This document shows, piece by piece, positions 45,518 through 55,708 of a stretch of DNA of 64,000 nt. The first letter of the stretch is position 1, and the number at the start of each line of letters is the position of its first letter. Below the pieces are notes generated by a model. It saw nothing but the letters and a program-made list of their open reading frames with translations. It was not told where the DNA came from and made no database searches. A program made the position numbers and the translations under genes. Origin of the DNA: Leucocoprinus leucothites (Eukaryota > Basidiomycota > Agaricomycetes > Agaricales > Agaricaceae); the NCBI GenBank assembly GCA_013368445.1, contig JAACJO010000011.1, forward strand, positions 1,116,001-1,180,000, read 5' to 3'.

Positions 45518-48500
45518 GTACTTACGAAGATCAGATAGACATCATCGATCTTCAATCAAACAAAGGATTAACAGTACATGTACCAATATTGCTCCATACA
45601 ACTAGAGCAAAACACAATCTACAAGCACTACTAGACTCAGGAGCTAGTGGAGAATTTATCGACCCACAACTAGTCGATACCTACAACTTGCCAAAATTCA
45701 AGATGAAAAAGGCAATTAAAATCCGTAATGCCGACGGAACACAAAACCTATCAGGAAGTTGTACTCACTATACAAGATTAAAAATAGAAGTAAACAACAA
45801 AATTATGACGATCTCACCAAGAATAGTCAAACTTGGATCAAACCAACTATTCTTAGGAATCACATGGTTAAAGAGATTCAATCCCGACGTTGATTGGCAG
45901 AAACTGTCATTACGTTGGCGAGATGAAAATTCTCATACAATCAAATTAACCAAAGCAAAAACTGATTCCATCAATCAGTTATATTATGAAATCAATGTGA
46001 AGTCTAACACATCACAACAACTTCACAACTCGGCTACTAAACCAAAAAGGGAATCAGACCCTGTGAAAGCCGTACCAAAGAAATTTCATCAGTTTCTCAA
46101 AGTCTTCAACAAAGATGAATCTGAGAAATTACCACCCAGACGTCCTTGGGATCATAAAATCGAGACTATACCTGAATTTGAACCCAAACGAATGCCAGTT
46201 TATCACCTGACACCTCAGGAAAGAACTGAACTTGACAAGTTTATTTCCGAAAATCTACGAAAGGGATATATTCGGAAATCCAAATCACCAATGGCCTCTT
46301 CTTTCTTCTTTGTAGGAAAGAAAGGAGGAGACTTACGTCCATGCCAAGATTATCGATTCCTTAACAAGAATACAATAAAGAATGCTCACCCAATACCGAG
46401 CATATCACGAATCATGGATAAACTCAAAGGATCTAATTGGTTCACCAAGTTAGATGTCCGACTAGGATATAATAATGTCCGAATCCATGAAGGACATGAA
46501 TGGAAAGCGGCATTCCGCACTCCAAATGGGTTATATGAACCCACAGTCATGTTCTTTGGAATGACAAATTCCCCTGCTACCTTCCAATCCATGATGGATC
46601 ACATCTTTAAAGACCTTACTGAGAAAGGCGGAGTTATTATTTACATGGATGACATCCTTATCCATGCGAAAACAAAGGAACAACTCGAAAGACTTACTAA
46701 ACAAGTCTTGAAGATTCTACAACAGAACGAGTTATATTTAAAAACTGAGAAATGCGAATTCGAGAAGCAACGCCTAGAGTACCTCGGAGTTATCATAACT
46801 CCTGACTCTATCGAGATGGACCCGATTAAACTTAAAGGAATACAGGATTGGCCTGTACCCAAGTCTGTCCGAAATATCCGACAATTCATTGGATTCTGCA
46901 ACTTCTATCGCAAATTCATTCACAACTTCTCAGCTATCGCACAACCACTTAACGCATTACTTCGTAAAACAACGAAATTCGAATGGAACTCAGAAGCACA
47001 GAAAAGCTTTGAGAAGCTCAAGGAACAATTCCTTAAGCAACCTATACTTCAAATAGTTGACGAATCAAAGCCATTCGAAATCGAATGTGATGCTTCCGCA
47101 TTTGCTACTGGTGCAGTACTACTCCAAAGAGATTCAAATGGAGATAAGCACCCTGTGGCTTATTATTCACAAACCCTCAACCCTGCGGAACGAAACTATC
47201 ATGTGTCTGACCAAGAATTCCTTGCTATTATTAGAGCACTAAAGGAATGGCGACACTACCTTGAAGGATCAGCACACCCTATCATCATATGGTCTGATCA
47301 CGAAAATCTCACCAGATGGCGAGAACCACAACAATTAAATCGAAGACAAGCTAGATGGATGCTATATATGACACGCTTCCATTACTCCATAAAGCACTTG
47401 GCTGGCAACAAAAATACTCTTGCTGATGCATTGAGTAGAAGACCAGACCTAGTCCCAGATGGAAAGGATAACGAAGATCTAGTTGCGATACCATCAGAAA
47501 AATTCATTAACTTCCTTTCTGAGGAAATTAAAGAAGAAATTAAAAATAAACAAAAGAAGATCAACCCATCTGAAAGATTTACAGAAGATGATGGCATTTA
47601 TAAATATCAGGGAAGACATGTGATACCTGAAGATGCCGAACTAAAAAGAAGACTTCTACAACGTGTACATGATCATGAGACATCAGGACACCCAGGAACA
47701 GCTGAAACGTTCCGTAAACTATCTAAATTAGTTTACTGGCCTGGAATGAACACATATGTTCAAAACTACGTGAAAGGATGCCCTATTTGTCAACAATACA
47801 AAATCAACCGTCATCCAGTTAAACCACCAATGCAACCAATTAAAGGCCCTTCTTCCACAAGGCCCTTTTCCCAAATATCCATGGATCTTATCACAGATCT
47901 ACCACCTGACGATGGACACGATTGTATATTGTCCATAGTGGACCATGGACTTACGAAAGGGATAATCCTAACTCCAACAAAGAAGACAGTAAATGCTGAT
48001 GGCATTGCTGAAATTCTTATTGACAAAGTATTTTCGAAATACGGAACACCCAACAAAATAATCTCAGATCGAGATCCACGATTTGCTGCTAAATCAATGC
48101 AAAAACTATACGAAAAACTCAATATTACCCCAGCCCTGTCTACAGCATACCATCCACAGACAGACGGAACTACCGAAAGATACAACCAAGAAATCGAGTT
48201 TTACTTAGCAGTTTACACATCACAAAACCCAACCATATGGAAACGAGCACTTCCAATGATTGAATTTGTACACAATACAAAACCCCATTCTGGAAGAAAA
48301 CACTCACCATACGAATTAATCCTAGGATATAACCCACAAGCGTTTATCTCAGACATAGAGACAGACACACCTTCTATCAATGAGAAATCTCTATTCTTGG
48401 AACAAGTCCGAGAAGCAGCTTTAGAGGCACATGAACGAACACGTCTCATGATGGCTCAAAGAAAGAACCAACCATGGACACCATTCAAAGTAGGAGACCG

Positions 48501-48924
48501 AGTTTGGTTAGATAACCGAAATCTCCCTTTACCCTATGCTTCTAAGAAGCTTAATCAAAGAAGAGAAGGTCCATTTACTATTATTAGAAAGACCTCTCCA
48601 GTCAACTACGAACTCAAACTACCACAAAAATGGAAGATTCACAACAAGTTCCATGCTTCACTTCTCATGCCAGTAACTGAGAATGACGTTTATGGTAAAC
48701 ACAACCCTAAACCACCACCTGTCCTAGTCTCAGGAGAAGAACAATACGAAGTCGAAGCAGTCCTAAACCATAGAACTCGCAGACTACGTTCTGGAACAAA
48801 AATAGAATACCTAATTCGTTGGAAAGGATATGGACCAACTGAAGACTCATGGGAACCAGAGAAAAATCTTGAAAATTCAAAAGAAATAATTCAAGAGTAT
48901 AAAAGCCAACACAATCTCTCTTAA
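45514..48924 (+). CDS. pol: Pol: protease, reverse transcriptase, RNase H, integrase, chromodomain
   Basis: The Pol frame is open for 1136 codons from the frameshift site and ends with TAA 48922-48924. The protease has DSGA at 41-44. The reverse transcriptase has KLDVRLGYNN and the active-site YMDD (377-380). RNase H has ECDASAFATGAVL and a terminal LADALSR. Integrase has an HHCC finger (HETSGHPGT ... CPICQQ), a core Asp, ISDRDPRF and the catalytic Glu in GTTERYNQE. The C-terminal ~59 residues form a chromodomain (EYLIRWKGYGPTEDSWEPE), which marks a chromovirus and usually directs integration to marked chromatin. No lesions are seen. It is translated by -1 frameshifting from Gag. Confidence 0.97.
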   Translation: MSTYEDQIDIIDLQSNKGLTVHVPILLHTTRAKHNLQALLDSGASGEFIDPQLVDTYNLPKFKMKKAIKIRNADGTQNLSGSCTHYTRLKIEVNNKIMTISPRIVKLGSNQLFLGITWLKRFNPDVDWQKLSLRWRDENSHTIKLTKAKTDSINQLYYEINVKSNTSQQLHNSATKPKRESDPVKAVPKKFHQFLKVFNKDESEKLPPRRPWDHKIETIPEFEPKRMPVYHLTPQERTELDKFISENLRKGYIRKSKSPMASSFFFVGKKGGDLRPCQDYRFLNKNTIKNAHPIPSISRIMDKLKGSNWFTKLDVRLGYNNVRIHEGHEWKAAFRTPNGLYEPTVMFFGMTNSPATFQSMMDHIFKDLTEKGGVIIYMDDILIHAKTKEQLERLTKQVLKILQQNELYLKTEKCEFEKQRLEYLGVIITPDSIEMDPIKLKGIQDWPVPKSVRNIRQFIGFCNFYRKFIHNFSAIAQPLNALLRKTTKFEWNSEAQKSFEKLKEQFLKQPILQIVDESKPFEIECDASAFATGAVLLQRDSNGDKHPVAYYSQTLNPAERNYHVSDQEFLAIIRALKEWRHYLEGSAHPIIIWSDHENLTRWREPQQLNRRQARWMLYMTRFHYSIKHLAGNKNTLADALSRRPDLVPDGKDNEDLVAIPSEKFINFLSEEIKEEIKNKQKKINPSERFTEDDGIYKYQGRHVIPEDAELKRRLLQRVHDHETSGHPGTAETFRKLSKLVYWPGMNTYVQNYVKGCPICQQYKINRHPVKPPMQPIKGPSSTRPFSQISMDLITDLPPDDGHDCILSIVDHGLTKGIILTPTKKTVNADGIAEILIDKVFSKYGTPNKIISDRDPRFAAKSMQKLYEKLNITPALSTAYHPQTDGTTERYNQEIEFYLAVYTSQNPTIWKRALPMIEFVHNTKPHSGRKHSPYELILGYNPQAFISDIETDTPSINEKSLFLEQVREAALEAHERTRLMMAQRKNQPWTPFKVGDRVWLDNRNLPLPYASKKLNQRREGPFTIIRKTSPVNYELKLPQKWKIHNKFHASLLMPVTENDVYGKHNPKPPPVLVSGEEQYEVEAVLNHRTRRLRSGTKIEYLIRWKGYGPTEDSWEPEKNLENSKEIIQEYKSQHNLS

Positions 48925-48934
48925 CATTCCCCAG

Positions 48935-50289
48935 CTTCAATGACTACTTCAGAAGTCAGTGAACAACCAACAGTACCAGTCTTTGGAACTATTATTTGCG
49001 AATCACCCTCACCCATTACCCCTCCTACTACACCGACCAACACCATCGACGATGCGAACAAGGTCGAAGAAAGTCCTGGTCTTGCCTCATCGCAAGAACA
49101 AGGCACCAAATCCCCTGCCGGAGATAGTGCAGGCGGAGACACTAGTGGTGAAAACTCTTCACCCTATAAAGAGAATGCCACCCTACGACGAGCGTTTCTT
49201 CGAGAACAGACAGCCGTTGACTTTCTGTCCGCCTACGGCAGCAATCCTAGACTCACTTCATATGTCTACAACATCGGGAATCGGATTGATGCTCTCGCTT
49301 CTGCAAGAAGTGAATACAAGCGTCTCCAGGAAGAAATGGACTTCCATCTTAGTAACCTGGCACGCCATATCCCTAGGGGTCCCTATACTCAGAACATCGT
49401 CCGACGTATCCAACGCACCGACCCGGACGGAGATTACTTCGCTACGCTCAAGCGTCAACAAGCTCCAGAGCGACGTGCACAGGATTCTGAGCGCGCCTCA
49501 GCTGATGACGAGGGAAAAACTTCCCCACCTAGCGTCAAACCTCAACAACGTCATGATGTGGCTACACACAATGCCATATTACCGAATACACCCCCTCCAA
49601 CGCCTACTAACGAGCCTCCTCGAAATACCAATCAAGACGTGACTCGCCCTGGACGTACTAGTCGAACCTGTGACATATGTCACGGAATGGGTCATATCAA
49701 GACGCTTTGCCCGGGATATCATTGCACCTGGTGCGACACTTTCGCCCCCGGCCATTTCACCAAGTATTGTTCCCGAAATCCTTATAAAGGAATTGCTCGA
49801 CGGGATCTACCCCCAGTCGCCCTGGCAGCACTTTCAATTACCGAAGGAGTCGATGCCGCCAAGGCTCTTGCTCTGCAGTCCATCTCCGGATCTGCCAGAA
49901 TACAGCCCCGACAGTCCGGCGTACCAACCGGCAATCACAGCACCCCCATCACCGATGCCGTCGGACTTCGATCCAAACGACATAATCCAACATCCACAGC
50001 CATTAACACCACCTCCCTCAGCCCAACCTACAACCCTACTTTTACGCCGCGACGAGGTCGTAAACCCGCACCACGAGGAAGACAATATGGTCGTCTCCAG
50101 ACCTCAGTCCGTTCCTCCCATCCAAACCATCGAGGACGCAGTCCGAACGGACGTCCCCATCACGGTCGAACTCCTCGCATCTATGAAGGAGAACGCCCCC
50201 TTACACCCCCATACGAAGATGGCAATTACGAATCTCATTACGATGATGAAGCCAACTTCAACATAGATGGTGAAGGTAATTTACCTTAG
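48935..50289 (+). CDS. ORF3: post-pol protein with two zinc knuckles (449 aa)
   Basis: ATG 48940 lies 15 nt after the Pol stop and the frame ends at 50289; the feature start includes the exon start after a putative acceptor (AG 48933-48934). The N terminus is Ser/Thr/Pro-rich. The middle is helical and Arg-rich. At 244-277 two knuckles follow each other: C-x2-C-x4-H-x4-C (C244, C247, H252, C257) and C-x2-C-x6-H-x4-C (C262, C265, H272, C277). The C terminus is basic and Arg/Pro-rich, ending in an acidic tail. It has no signal peptide or membrane helix, so it is not a conventional Env. RNA binding is the likely activity. The same gene follows pol in element 2. I do not recognise a named family. 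Confidence 0.85.
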
Positions 50290-50326
50290 TGACTTAGATA
50301 GTTACTAAGATGTGGACATCTTAGCT

Positions 50327-50336
50327 AGGAAAGGGA
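50327..50336 (+). other. Polypurine tract
   Basis: AGGAAAGGGA lies three bases before the 3' LTR, the expected position for plus-strand priming. Confidence 0.75.
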
Positions 50337-50339
50337 TAA

Positions 50340-51002
50340 TGTTATGTATATTGATTATATCTAGCATTTGTTCCATCTACAATACGAAGTCAATATTAGC
50401 TTTACTTAAGTAATATCGCAATTATGTTTCCTTCTTATTTGTTCTTATATTTTCTTGTTTGTTTTGACTCGTTTACTTTGTCTGATTATGACTCGTTATG
50501 ACTTGTTTGGTTTTGTTTGTATTTTGATGACATGTGATTGTTAAATATAGCGGCGCTATATTTGGACTTACCTTGTGATCGATCAAATGATCAAAGAAGA
50601 ACTTCTTTAGAAGAACTTCTAAAGCTTCTTTGACAGATCGCGTCTTATATAGTTTAATTAGCGTTAAGGAAGCTGTACGCTTCTCTTCTTTCATTAGAAG
50701 CCCTTAGCCCTAGTTAATAATAGATACCGACTTGTATCGTATATAAGTCGTCGACATCTACCAAGGAGAAACATCGTTTCTACTTGGTTAGGTGGAGACT
50801 CAATACGAGCCTTTATCTATACAAAGTCGAATTGAACTTAAGCTCTAAGATCTAAATTACTAAAGTCTTAACTCTATAATTGCCGTATTATAACTCTGAC
50901 TTAGTAAACGACTTTGTCGCTTACCGAGAAGGAGTCCCCTTTGATAAGATCAACTCGATACTTATCGCGCCAGCTTAGGACCGGGCCGGCGTCACTATAA
51001 CA
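50340..51002 (+). repeat. 3' LTR of retroelement 1 (663 bp)
   Basis: Same length as the 5' LTR, with two differences noted by eye. It is followed directly by the ACTTC target duplication (51003-51007). Confidence 0.97.
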
Positions 51003-51007
51003 ACTTC
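51003..51007. repeat. Target-site duplication ACTTC, right copy
   Basis: Matches 42067-42071. Confidence 0.95.
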
Positions 51008-51664
51008 TCTACCCTGTGCCACTGGTTCATCGTTACTCAAACGTATCCCATCACCCAGCAAAAGTCAAGATGCTTCCCCAGGTGCCAGTATCAACTTGGA
51101 CAACCAGCCCCTCATGGAGTCTTTGGGCAGCCCAGCTGCCATGGAGATAGGTTCCAGCCCTTCCCCTCTCAACCTCAGCCCCTCACTCGAAGAGGTTGAG
51201 GGAATGGTACAACTGCCCCAAGCACTAGGATGGCGCCATACTGTTCTCGGTAAGCTAGTTTCCCCCTCCAAGCTTCACCTACCCTAATCCCTTAACCTAA
51301 AATTCTCAGACTTGGAGGATGAGGACGTGGTTGCCACAGCCGAAAAGGCTGATCACAAGAGCAGGTGAACGTATCTCAAATACAATATGGCAAACTTCCC
51401 ATCAGCCTCCTTCAACATGCCATCAACTTCGAAGGACATGGGTTGGCCTATTACCCCCCCTCATCAAGCTCACAAGGGAAAGAAGAGAGGTTTTTGCTTG
51501 GATAGCAGCAATGGCAGTGAAGGCAGCTCATCGGTATTCTTCTACCATTTAAGTTTTCCTGAATCCCAGCATATCTGATTTCATTCAAGGATGAAAATTT
51601 CTTTAACGACTCGCCATCCACCTGCAGTCCCAAGAAGAAGGCTCATCATTCTAGGCCTGACTGA
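51008..51664 (+). pseudogene. Accessory gene A, 3' part
   Basis: Continues the frame of 41725-42071 in phase. Likely introns are 51250-51309 and one ending just before GATGAAAAT near 51590. An in-frame TGA at 51366-51368 sits where AGG-TGA-ACG would read AGG-CGA-ACG before a C-to-T change. The product includes MESLGSPAAMEIGSSPSPLN, a GWPITPPHQ segment followed by a basic KGKKRG, and ends KKKAHHSRPD. Together with the insertion this makes the gene non-functional here. Family unknown. Confidence 0.6.
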
Positions 51665-51975
51665 TATCTTACAACCGACTTGTAGGAACTATCAAGCTGT
51701 ATAATTTGTATTAGTATGATAGCAAGCTCCCACGATAAATGTTCAGATTCCTATGCTGCCCTGTGCTTTATCATTTCAACCCCATTTTTCCCTCTTGTAA
51801 AGCGCTCCAGTATGGAGCCCAGTGGGGTGCTTGTCACGGTAGTTTGTGGAGGGCAATAATTTTCGGGAAGTCTGCTCCTCATCCTCCACTTCACTGCCAC
51901 CTTACAGTAGTGTTGGCAAGCATTTAAGACAAGACTGATGGTGGTTTTGTTTCCCTAGAACTTTACCCACCATCC
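51665..51975. other. Intergenic spacer between accessory genes A and B
   Basis: 311 bp between two plus-strand genes. No coding sequence, repeat or RNA gene is recognised. Confidence 0.45.
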
Positions 51976-53573
51976 ATGAGCCGCTCCTCATCTCAAGAGT
52001 CCACACCAGTGAGCCGAAGGTCACCCCAGTCGGCTTCTATCCATGCAGCTGGGGATGAGGCTATTGCACTTAAACGCAAGCTTGAGGACACTCAAGCGGA
52101 GCTTTGTGAAGTAACCCAGCAGGTGTCCAAACGACCATTGTGAGTCGAGATATTTGCATCATTCTTTTGACTCTGAACAATTTGCTTTGCAGTACTACCA
52201 AAACCCTGGGTCGAGGCATTCAACAGCTCATCTTATGCTACAAGCCTCTTTTGAGCATGATGGTGGAGGCTGACTGGCATGTCATTGCTGAGGCACAGGG
52301 CACAACCGATCCTTTTCCCACTACTGATGAAGAAGTTGAGCTTTTCAGAGTGTATGTATAGTTTTTCCATGCCTCTCATTTTTTTACCTCAAATTCACAC
52401 CCACTCTATTCAGTAGGGACCGTACATTCACGGCCTATTGTCTTCTGATTGAATTCACTCCTGAGATCTCAGACCTCATGAAGAAGCCCAACTCGGCTAC
52501 ACTCAAGGCCTATCTCAACCAGGTGTGTTGTTCCAATTGACATTACCATTGATGACAAAACCTCATGCCCTTTGAGTTACAAGAAGGTGCCAATGCGGGC
52601 CGTGTTGACAACAATTCTCGGCTCAAGTGGGAGGTTGCTAACTGGATTAATGGGGCTTATCATCTTGAGCATGCTATGTGGCTCAACATCAAGAATCGGG
52701 ACAACCGAGGACTACAGCATGATATCTGTGGGGAACTTTTGACACCCATTGAGGTAGATTGGAATAATCTTGCATACGCATTTCCTTCTACCTATACTTG
52801 AATTATAGCTGATCTTGTGAAAGGGTTTGAGATGCTATTCGGAACGGTAGATCAGGCTTCAAGATTAGAGATAACTATTTCTTATGGTGCCTGTACCCGA
52901 TGGGAAAGGCGACCCAAACCGTGTCGAGAAAGGTTTTCTCCATAGCCACTGGCTACTCCTGGTATGTAGCTCAGTGTCTGCTCTTAAATTCACTGTTGCT
53001 CACACCATTTATCCCTAGGCATTTCATGCTATATTTATATCACCTTCTGTTGAAGAAGACGAGTACCAAGAAGATCAACCCGATGGTCCACCCCAGAAGA
53101 AGCAGAGGACCTCCGAAAAGTGTCTGAAGTCTAGTGTCTCCACTATCCTCAATATGAAAGGAAAGGTCACTGGTCGTGCAATTGCATACACAGCCATCTT
53201 GGTAAGTAATATTCACTATCAATAAACCCTCCTACACCCGCTGAGAGCCTTTCTCAAGCTTGTATTCAACTTACATGACGTCAGTAGCTGGAGAGAAAGC
53301 CATAACAGATTCAGTTTTGATGGCTTTTATAATTTTCTCCTTGACTATTTTGAGGGCATGCCAAGCACCTCATTGAAGGCAAAGGCTCGTGTTCACTCGC
53401 TCCTTGACTGGTGGAACTAGTACGTACTGTACCTCTCAGATGGGATTGGGTAGCTTTTGATGTTACCTTCTAGGAAAATGTTCCCACACCAAATAACCTC
53501 CTCATCTGACTCGCATGCTTCTTACAAGAAGCTGGCTGCTCAACGTGCAGCAGAAGAAGAAAGCAACAAGTAG
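51976..53573 (+). pseudogene. Accessory gene B, resembles DUF6698-type proteins, probably degenerate
   Basis: Six or seven short exons can be followed: MSRSSSQESTPVSRRSPQ at 51976, TLGRGIQQLILCYKPLLSMM, FTPEISDLMKKPNSATLKAY, LQEGANAGRVDNNSRLKWEV, IRNGRSGFKIRDNYFLWCLY, KGKVTGRAIAYTAIL, FSFDGFYNFLLDYFEG, ending at TAG 53571-53573. This order matches my recollection of the DUF6698 family, which is expanded in Agaricomycetes. Three problems suggest decay. No usable donor is found near 52780. The frame shifts by what looks like a 5-bp insertion near 53020-53035. A stop forms at the last exon junction (TA|G near 53420). Function unknown. It is transcribed downstream of gene A and divergently from the Plavaka relic. 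Confidence 0.55.
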
Positions 53574-54015
53574 ATTGACTTGTGAATACTAGCTTGTTGC
53601 ATTATTACTTCTATTAAAAGGCAATTATGTACCGAAATATGAATTTTGTTGGAATTTATATATTTCTGTCAGACACAGGATACTACACCCCATCATATCT
53701 CATATCAGCAGCTCTTATCTCTGAAACAATTCCGACTTTGAATGATTATACTGTATCTGAATGTACAACCAGGACAATTTCTGGCAGGCCGAAGCTAGAT
53801 TACATATATGACCTGAACTGGCGACTTAGGTATGAAGATAACGACCAATGGCTTGTAGGGCGACCGGATGACGGTAACTACTAGCATGCTGAGACCCAAC
53901 TATATGATATGAGCCTCCCAGTGGCATGTGGTAATGACGGCAGCTGGCTCACAAGGTGACAAAAATAGGGTAGCTGTTAGCATGTTGAGACTTAATTATA
54001 TGGCATGAAAGTCCT
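53574..54015. other. Spacer with part of an imperfect tandem repeat
   Basis: After gene B. A short open frame (53627-53884, 85 codons) has no recognised family. From 53882 an approximately 97-bp unit begins, repeated once imperfectly from 53979. Confidence 0.4.
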
Positions 54016-54020
54016 GCTAG
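53882..54020. repeat. Imperfect ~97-bp tandem repeat, second unit split by retroelement 2
   Basis: Unit 1 starts TAGCATGCTGAGACCCAACT at 53882. Unit 2 starts TAGCATGTTGAGACTTAATT at 53979. Unit 2 runs into retroelement 2 at 54021 and its remainder (AATGGCAATGACAAATGGCT...) resumes after 63944, aligning with GGTAATGACGGCAGCTGGCT in unit 1. Confidence 0.6.
54016..54020. repeat. Target-site duplication GCTAG, left copy, of retroelement 2
   Basis: GCTAG precedes the element and is repeated at 63940-63944. Confidence 0.93.
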
Positions 54021-55658
54021 TGTTATAGTGATGCCGGCCCGGTCCTAAGCTGGTGCGATAAGTATCGAGTTGATCTTATCAAAGGGGACTCCTTCTCGGT
54101 AAGCGACAAAGTCGTTTACTAAGTCAGAGTTACAGTATAATACGGCGATTATAGAGTTTAAGACTTTAGTAATTGAGATCTTAGAGCTTAAGTTCAATTC
54201 GACTTTGTATAGATAAAGGCTCGTATTGAGTCTCCACCTAACCAAGTAGAAACGATGTTTCTCCTTGGTAGATGTCGACGACTTATATACGATACAAGTC
54301 GGTATCTATTATTAACTAGGGCTAAGGGCTTGTTATAGTGACGCCGGCCCGGTCCTAAGCTGGCGCGATAAGTATCGAGTTGATCTTATCAAAGGGGACT
54401 CCTTCTCGGTAAGCGACAAAGTCGTTTACTAAGTCAGAGTTATAATACGGCAATTATAGAGTTAAGACTTTAGTAATTTAGATCTTAGAGCTTAAGTTCA
54501 ATTCGACTTTGTATAGATAAAGGCTCGTATTGAGTCTCCACCTAACCAAGTAGAAACGATGTTTCTCCTTGGTAGATGTCGACGACTTATATACGATACA
54601 AGTCGGTATCTATTATTAACTAGGGCTAAGGGCTTGTTATAGTGACGCCGGCCCGGTCCTAAGCTGGCGCGATAAGTATCGAGTTGATCTTATCAAAGGG
54701 GACTCCTTCTCGGTAAGCGACAAAGTCGTTTACTAAGTCAGAGTTATAATACGGCAATTATAGAGTTAAGACTTTAGTAATTTAGATCTTAGAGCTTAAG
54801 TTCAATTCGACTTTGTATAGATAAAGGCTCGTATTGAGTCTCCACCTAACCAAGTAGAAACGATGTTTCTCCTTGGTAGATGTCGACGACTTATATACGA
54901 TACAAGTCGGTATCTATTATTAACTAGGGCTAAGGGCTTCTAATGAAAGAAGAGAAGCGTACAGCTTCCTTAACGCTAATTAAACTATATAAGACGCGAT
55001 CTGTCAAAGAAGCTTTAGAAGTTCTTCTAAAGAAGTTCTTCTTTGATCATCTGATCGATCACAAGATAAGTCCAAATATAGCGCCGCTATATTTAACAAT
55101 CACATGTCATCAAAATACAAACAAAACCAAACAAGTCATAACGAGTCGTAACCAGACAAAGTAAACGAGTCAAAACAAACGAGAAAATACAAGAACAAAT
55201 AAGAAGGAAACATAATTGCGATATTACTTAAGTAAAGCTAATATCGACTTCGTATTGTAGATGGAACAAATGCTAGATATAATCAATATACATAACAGGG
55301 CTTCTAATGAAAGAAGAGAAGCGTACAGCTTCCTTAACGCTAATTAAACTATATAAGACGCGATCTGTCAAAGAAGCTTTAGAAGTTCTTCTAAAGAAGT
55401 TCTTCTTTGATCATTTGATCGATCACAAGGTAAGTCCAAATATAGCGCAGCTATATTTAACAATCACATGACATCAAAATAACAACAAAACCAAACAAGT
55501 CATAACAAGTCATAATCAGACAAAGTAAATGAGTCAAAACAAACGAGAAATACAAGACAAATAAGAAGAAACATAATTGCGATATTACTTAAGTAAAGCT
55601 AATATCGACTTCGTATTATAGATGGAACAAATGCTAGATATAATCAATATACATAACA
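54021..55658 (-). repeat. 3' LTR of retroelement 2, interrupted by a nested solo LTR with internal duplication
   Basis: The segments 54021-54330 and 55303-55658 together form the element's own LTR (666 bp). Compared with the 661-bp 5' LTR there is a 5-bp insertion (ACAGT) and two C-to-T changes at CpG. Between them lies a 967-bp insert flanked by GGGCT. Confidence 0.9.
54331..55297 (-). mobile_element. Nested solo LTR (663 bp) plus a 304-bp tandem duplication
   Basis: The insert begins TGTTATAG and ends ATAACA, with GGGCT at 54326-54330 and 55298-55302. Its bases 54331-54634 repeat as 54635-54938, apparently identically; removing one copy leaves exactly 663 bp. The variant sites match the 3' LTR of element 1 (TTTAGATC) rather than element 2, so it came from another copy of the family. 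Confidence 0.88.
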
Positions 55659-55708
55659 TTATCCCTTTCCTAGCTAAGATGTCCACATCTTAGTAACTAT
55701 CTAAGTCA

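Larger units (their letters stand above)
42072..51002 (+). mobile_element. Retroelement 1: intact Ty3/gypsy chromovirus
   Basis: 8931 bp bounded by two 663-bp LTRs (42072-42734 and 50340-51002) that differ at two positions I can find, and by ACTTC duplications. The order is LTR, self-primer site, 0.55-kb leader, gag (with a long upstream extension), pol (protease, reverse transcriptase, RNase H, integrase, chromodomain), a third gene, polypurine tract, LTR. No gene has a premature stop. With 2/663 LTR differences it is a young insertion and may be active. It interrupts accessory gene A. Confidence 0.97.

Noticed and set aside
48959..50266. Long open frames (227 and 198 codons) in the other frame over ORF3
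   Set aside because: They are shadows of ORF3, which alone contains the ordered zinc knuckles. They remain open in element 2 only because the copies are so similar.
51365..51405. 41-nt intron in gene A
   Set aside because: It would shift to a frame that stops soon. Reading through in the original frame with a single TGA (from CGA) gives the coherent protein.
53627..53884. 85-codon frame after gene B
   Set aside because: Has an ATG and a plausible composition, but no known motif and no second exon. Too little to call a gene.
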